From positions 1 through 64,000 of the forward strand of contig NZ_JBQCYD010000003.1 in assembly GCF_052088025.1 (NCBI RefSeq): a stretch of DNA of 64,000 nt, written 5' to 3'. Shown one piece after another: positions 61,655-64,000 of this stretch. The stretch's first letter is position 1. Each line of letters begins with the position of its first letter. The notes beneath the pieces were generated by a model. The model had not been told where the DNA came from, searched no databases, and was given only the letters and a program-made list of their open reading frames with translations. Origin of the DNA: Anaeromonas sp052088025. Lineage in GTDB: Bacteria > Bacillota > Clostridia > Tissierellales > SIT17. Made by a program: the position numbers and the translations under genes.

Positions 61655-62980
61655 TTAATTTTTTCTACTGTTAGATATAATTTCTCTTTTAGCTACCCTT
61701 ATGGATTGAAGTAATGGTCTCTTTGAAGGACATATAAAAGAACATGATCCACATTCAATACAGCTTAGTGCATCATAGCTAGCTGCTTCATCATACATTC
61801 TCTTTAGAGATAACTTACTTATAAATAAAGGTTGTAAACCTACAGGGCATATATCTACACATTTTGCACATCTTATACAAGGATCTGGATCTGGCAATTT
61901 TGCTTCTTTTTCATCTAAAACAAGTATTCCAGAAGTTCCTTTTATTGCTGGGACTTCAATAGAAAATTGAGCAAGTCCCATCATTGGGCCTCCCATTATA
62001 ACCTTACCTACTTGGTCCTTAAATCCACCACATTCTTCTATCAAGTCTTTAAACTGGGTACCTATTTTAATAATTAAATTTTTAGGATTATTTATACCAC
62101 TTCCAGTAATAGTTGCTACTCTTTCAATTAAAGGCATACCATTTAATATAGCATTTCCTATAGCATGAGCAGTACCTGTATTGTTTACTACCACTCCTAC
62201 ATCCATAGGTAATCCTCCAGATGGAACAACTCGTCCTGTTATTGCATTTATTAATCTTTTTTCATCACCTTGGGGATATTTTGTTTCTACAGAAATAACT
62301 TCTATATCTTTTTCATTCTTAGCTGCATCTAACATTATTTCAATAGCATCAGGTTTATTGTTTTCAATACCTATATATCCCTTCTTAACATCTACTGCCT
62401 TCATTATAGCTTTTAAACCTTGTATAATTATTTCAGGTTGTTCTAGCATCAATCTATGATCAGCTGTTAAATATGGCTCACATTCTGCTCCATTTAAAAT
62501 TACAGTATCGACATTTTTCTCAGGTGGTGGAGATAATTTTACATGCGTAGGAAATCCTGCCCCACCCATTCCTGTAATACCTGCTTCCTTTATAATTCCT
62601 ACAATTTCTTCCTTTGTTAAATCATCAATATTTCCTTTTGCTTTAACAGATTCATGAATTTCATTCTTTTCATCTGATTCTATAACTATTGTAGTAGCAT
62701 TACCTGTAGGTGTTTCTAATTTTTGGATTTTTTTCACCTTACCTGAAATACTAGAATGTATTGGAGCAGATACAAAAGCTTTAGCCTCTCCAATTTTTTG
62801 TCCTACTTTAACCATATCTCCTACCTTAACTATTGGTTCACAAGGTGCTCCTATATGCTGATGCATTGGTATAAATACCATTTTAGGATCTCTTGCTCTT
62901 TCTATAGCTAAATTTTCAGTAGCTTTTTTATGATGAGGAGGATGTATACCTCCTTTAAAAGTATGAGATTTTAAATTCAT
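61655..62980 (-). CDS. rnfC: Rnf complex subunit RnfC
   Basis: 441 residues. N-terminal barrel-sandwich domain, an NADH/FMN-binding region with G-M-G-G-A-G-F-P-T and G-A-E-C-E-P-Y, then an SLBB-type domain. Two C-terminal ferredoxin motifs (C-I-R-C-A-K-C-V-D-I-C-P and C-I-E-C-G-S-C-S-F-I-C-P) follow. It carries the NAD+ reduction site. First gene of rnfCDGEAB, the ferredoxin:NAD+ oxidoreductase that pumps Na+ or H+. Confidence 0.96.
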   Translation of the reverse strand: MNLKSHTFKGGIHPPHHKKATENLAIERARDPKMVFIPMHQHIGAPCEPIVKVGDMVKVGQKIGEAKAFVSAPIHSSISGKVKKIQKLETPTGNATTIVIESDEKNEIHESVKAKGNIDDLTKEEIVGIIKEAGITGMGGAGFPTHVKLSPPPEKNVDTVILNGAECEPYLTADHRLMLEQPEIIIQGLKAIMKAVDVKKGYIGIENNKPDAIEIMLDAAKNEKDIEVISVETKYPQGDEKRLINAITGRVVPSGGLPMDVGVVVNNTGTAHAIGNAILNGMPLIERVATITGSGINNPKNLIIKIGTQFKDLIEECGGFKDQVGKVIMGGPMMGLAQFSIEVPAIKGTSGILVLDEKEAKLPDPDPCIRCAKCVDICPVGLQPLFISKLSLKRMYDEAASYDALSCIECGSCSFICPSKRPLLQSIRVAKREIISNSRKN

Positions 62981-63075
62981 TTAATTCACCTCTTATTAAT
63001 ATTTTATTAAAATAGTTTTGCATACAAATTCTTCCTTTGATAAAAAAGTAACTTATAATATTAACCTCGGCTAAT

Positions 63076-63099
63076 ATTATATCATAACTTTGTATACAA
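63076..63099 (-). promoter_or_regulatory. Promoter of rnfCDGEAB with a palindrome at the spacer
   Basis: Extended -10 TGATATAAT on the minus strand (TATAAT at 63076-63081). The palindrome TTGTATACAA lies at 63090-63099, and a near copy (TTGCATACAA, 63018-63027) lies further down the leader. The -35 is not clear, so an activator or repressor may use the palindrome. Confidence 0.5.
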
Positions 63100-63217
63100 T
63101 ATATAATTATTCCAAATTCATTATAACATTCTTTAAACAAGTTTAACAATATTTTATTGTATTAATTATATTTTATATTTGTTATATTTTCTTCTAGTAT
63201 TTTGCTTATAAATATCT

Positions 63218-64000
63218 TTAATCAGTTTTATCTCTTATGATATTAATATATGATATTAAATTTTTAGTGTAATTTGAATAAGAGCTAATAATATTCTCTT
63301 TCTTAAGTTCTTCAGCTATTTTCTTGCGTGAATCTAATATTAGATTCATCTTTTTCATGATTTCACTTTCTTTTTTAATGGATTTATGAATCTCATCTAA
63401 TTTTTCATTGTTTTTATTGATAATATTTTTAATATCTTTACTTTCTTTTGAAATTAATGCTTTCTTCCAAGTTGAAGTTTCAGATAGATTAATTTCATTA
63501 TATTTATCTATCAAATCATTAATTTCTTTTAATTCTTCTTTTTTAAATTCATCATTAAAGTTTTTATTTTCTTTTATTATATTTTCATGTAAAAAAGTTT
63601 CATCTATATTTTCCTCTAAATAGACTTTAAATTCTTCTGCATCTTTCTTTTGTGAAAATGTACCTGAAAAAACTTTATAATTATCTAATTTTACTACATA
63701 AGCAGGGATTTGCTTTGCATTTAAGGAGTCTTTAAAAGCATTTGCATTAGAAAGATCATCAAAGCTTCCACTTTGTATATTAAATATTTTTAATTGAGAT
63801 TCATCCTTTTTTTTGTCTCTTTCCTCTATCACAGTTGATGGTTTATAATCATTATTAATAAATTGTGGATAAATTATATATTGCACTAAAAAAAAACCTA
63901 ATGTGATAGCTACTACTGGAGATATTATACCAAAAAGTAATATGAAAATCAGCTTGTCCTTAGGCTTTCTACCTTTTTTTCTATAACTCCTCCTATACCT
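63218..64000 (-). CDS. SPOR-domain membrane protein (N-terminus beyond the window)
   Basis: The frame is open from the stop at 63218 to the right edge, 261 codons, with no stop. The upstream part encodes a basic cytoplasmic stretch (R-R-S-Y-R-K-K-G-R-K-P-K-D-K) and a membrane segment (L-I-F-I-L-L-F-G-I-I), so starts further inside the gene are wrong. After the membrane comes a SPOR domain (I-F-N-I-Q-S-G-S-F, A-Y-V-V-K-L-D-N-Y-K-V-F-S-G-T-F) and a Lys/Glu-rich coiled region. SPOR domains bind denuded peptidoglycan at septa. Confidence 0.8.
   Translation of the reverse strand, partial: RYRRSYRKKGRKPKDKLIFILLFGIISPVVAITLGFFLVQYIIYPQFINNDYKPSTVIEERDKKKDESQLKIFNIQSGSFDDLSNANAFKDSLNAKQIPAYVVKLDNYKVFSGTFSQKKDAEEFKVYLEENIDETFLHENIIKENKNFNDEFKKEELKEINDLIDKYNEINLSETSTWKKALISKESKDIKNIINKNNEKLDEIHKSIKKESEIMKKMNLILDSRKKIAEELKKENIISSYSNYTKNLISYINIIRDKTD

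Noticed and set aside
63090..63099. Rex (NADH-sensing) site upstream of rnf
   Set aside because: TTGTATACAA lacks the TTGTTAA-N4-TTAACAA layout; kept only as an unassigned palindrome.
62955..63149. Minus-strand 64-codon ORF upstream of rnfC
   Set aside because: It spans the rnf promoter and leader, overlaps the rnfC start in another frame and has no recognisable features.
1..64000. CRISPR array, insertion sequence or prophage
   Set aside because: No regularly spaced repeats, transposase, integrase or phage structural genes were seen; the repeats found are terminator palindromes or the single 18-bp tandem pair.

Overview
The window is AT-rich (roughly a quarter to a third G+C), compact chromosomal DNA from an anaerobic Firmicute of the Clostridia/Tissierellia type. 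The signs are a six-subunit Rnf complex, arginine deiminase catabolism, a full selenocysteine set (selA, selB, selD, selC), a glutamate 2,3-aminomutase, AGGAGG-type ribosome sites and the Bacillus/Clostridium gene orders comEC-holA/rpsT/gpr-spoIIP and mreBCD-minCD-spoIVF-rplU-prp-rpmA-obg. The genus is an inference. I saw no phage, insertion sequence or CRISPR array. Most genes lie on the minus strand.

Layout. 1-5.6 kb: an edge fragment, a small membrane protein, lepB, a chimeric gpr/spoIIP gene, rpsT, holA and comEC. 5.6-8.1 kb: arcA and ornithine carbamoyltransferase behind a clear sigma-A promoter and an operator-like palindrome. 8.1-11.7 kb: a DUF4177-MoxR-DUF58-DUF4129 operon. 11.8-24.7 kb: mostly single genes separated by palindromic terminators. 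These include an orphan protein resembling a methylase N-terminal domain, glutamate 2,3-aminomutase, an AlaX-like editing protein, a SEC-C protein, an HD hydrolase, ogt with a phosphodiesterase, bioY under a BirA-like operator, a double P-loop ATPase, GIY-YIG, and thyA-folA. 24.8-33.1 kb: the selenocysteine island, comEA-selD-selA-selB, then a response regulator, histidine kinase and GerMN lipoprotein, then selC with its own promoter. selD reads through an in-frame UGA and is itself a selenoprotein gene. 33.2-42.6 kb: dacF, a YheO-like regulator, T-box-controlled leuS, rsfS-yqeK-nadD-yhbY-obgE, and rpmA-prp-rplU with an L21-type leader. 42.6-57.8 kb: the cell-shape and division cluster, read in transcription order as maf-radC-mreBCD-PBP2-minCDE-mgsA-spoIVFA-like-spoIVFB-like-radical SAM-DUF2344-rng. 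57.9-64 kb: rnfCDGEAB and a SPOR protein running off the right edge.

The genes fit a cell that ferments amino acids, conserves energy by a ferredoxin:NAD+ ion pump, uses selenoproteins and makes beta-glutamate. The most unusual observations are the gpr-spoIIP fusion, which would remove two core sporulation functions, the UGA-containing selD placed beside the machinery that decodes it, and a PBP2 nearly twice the normal length.
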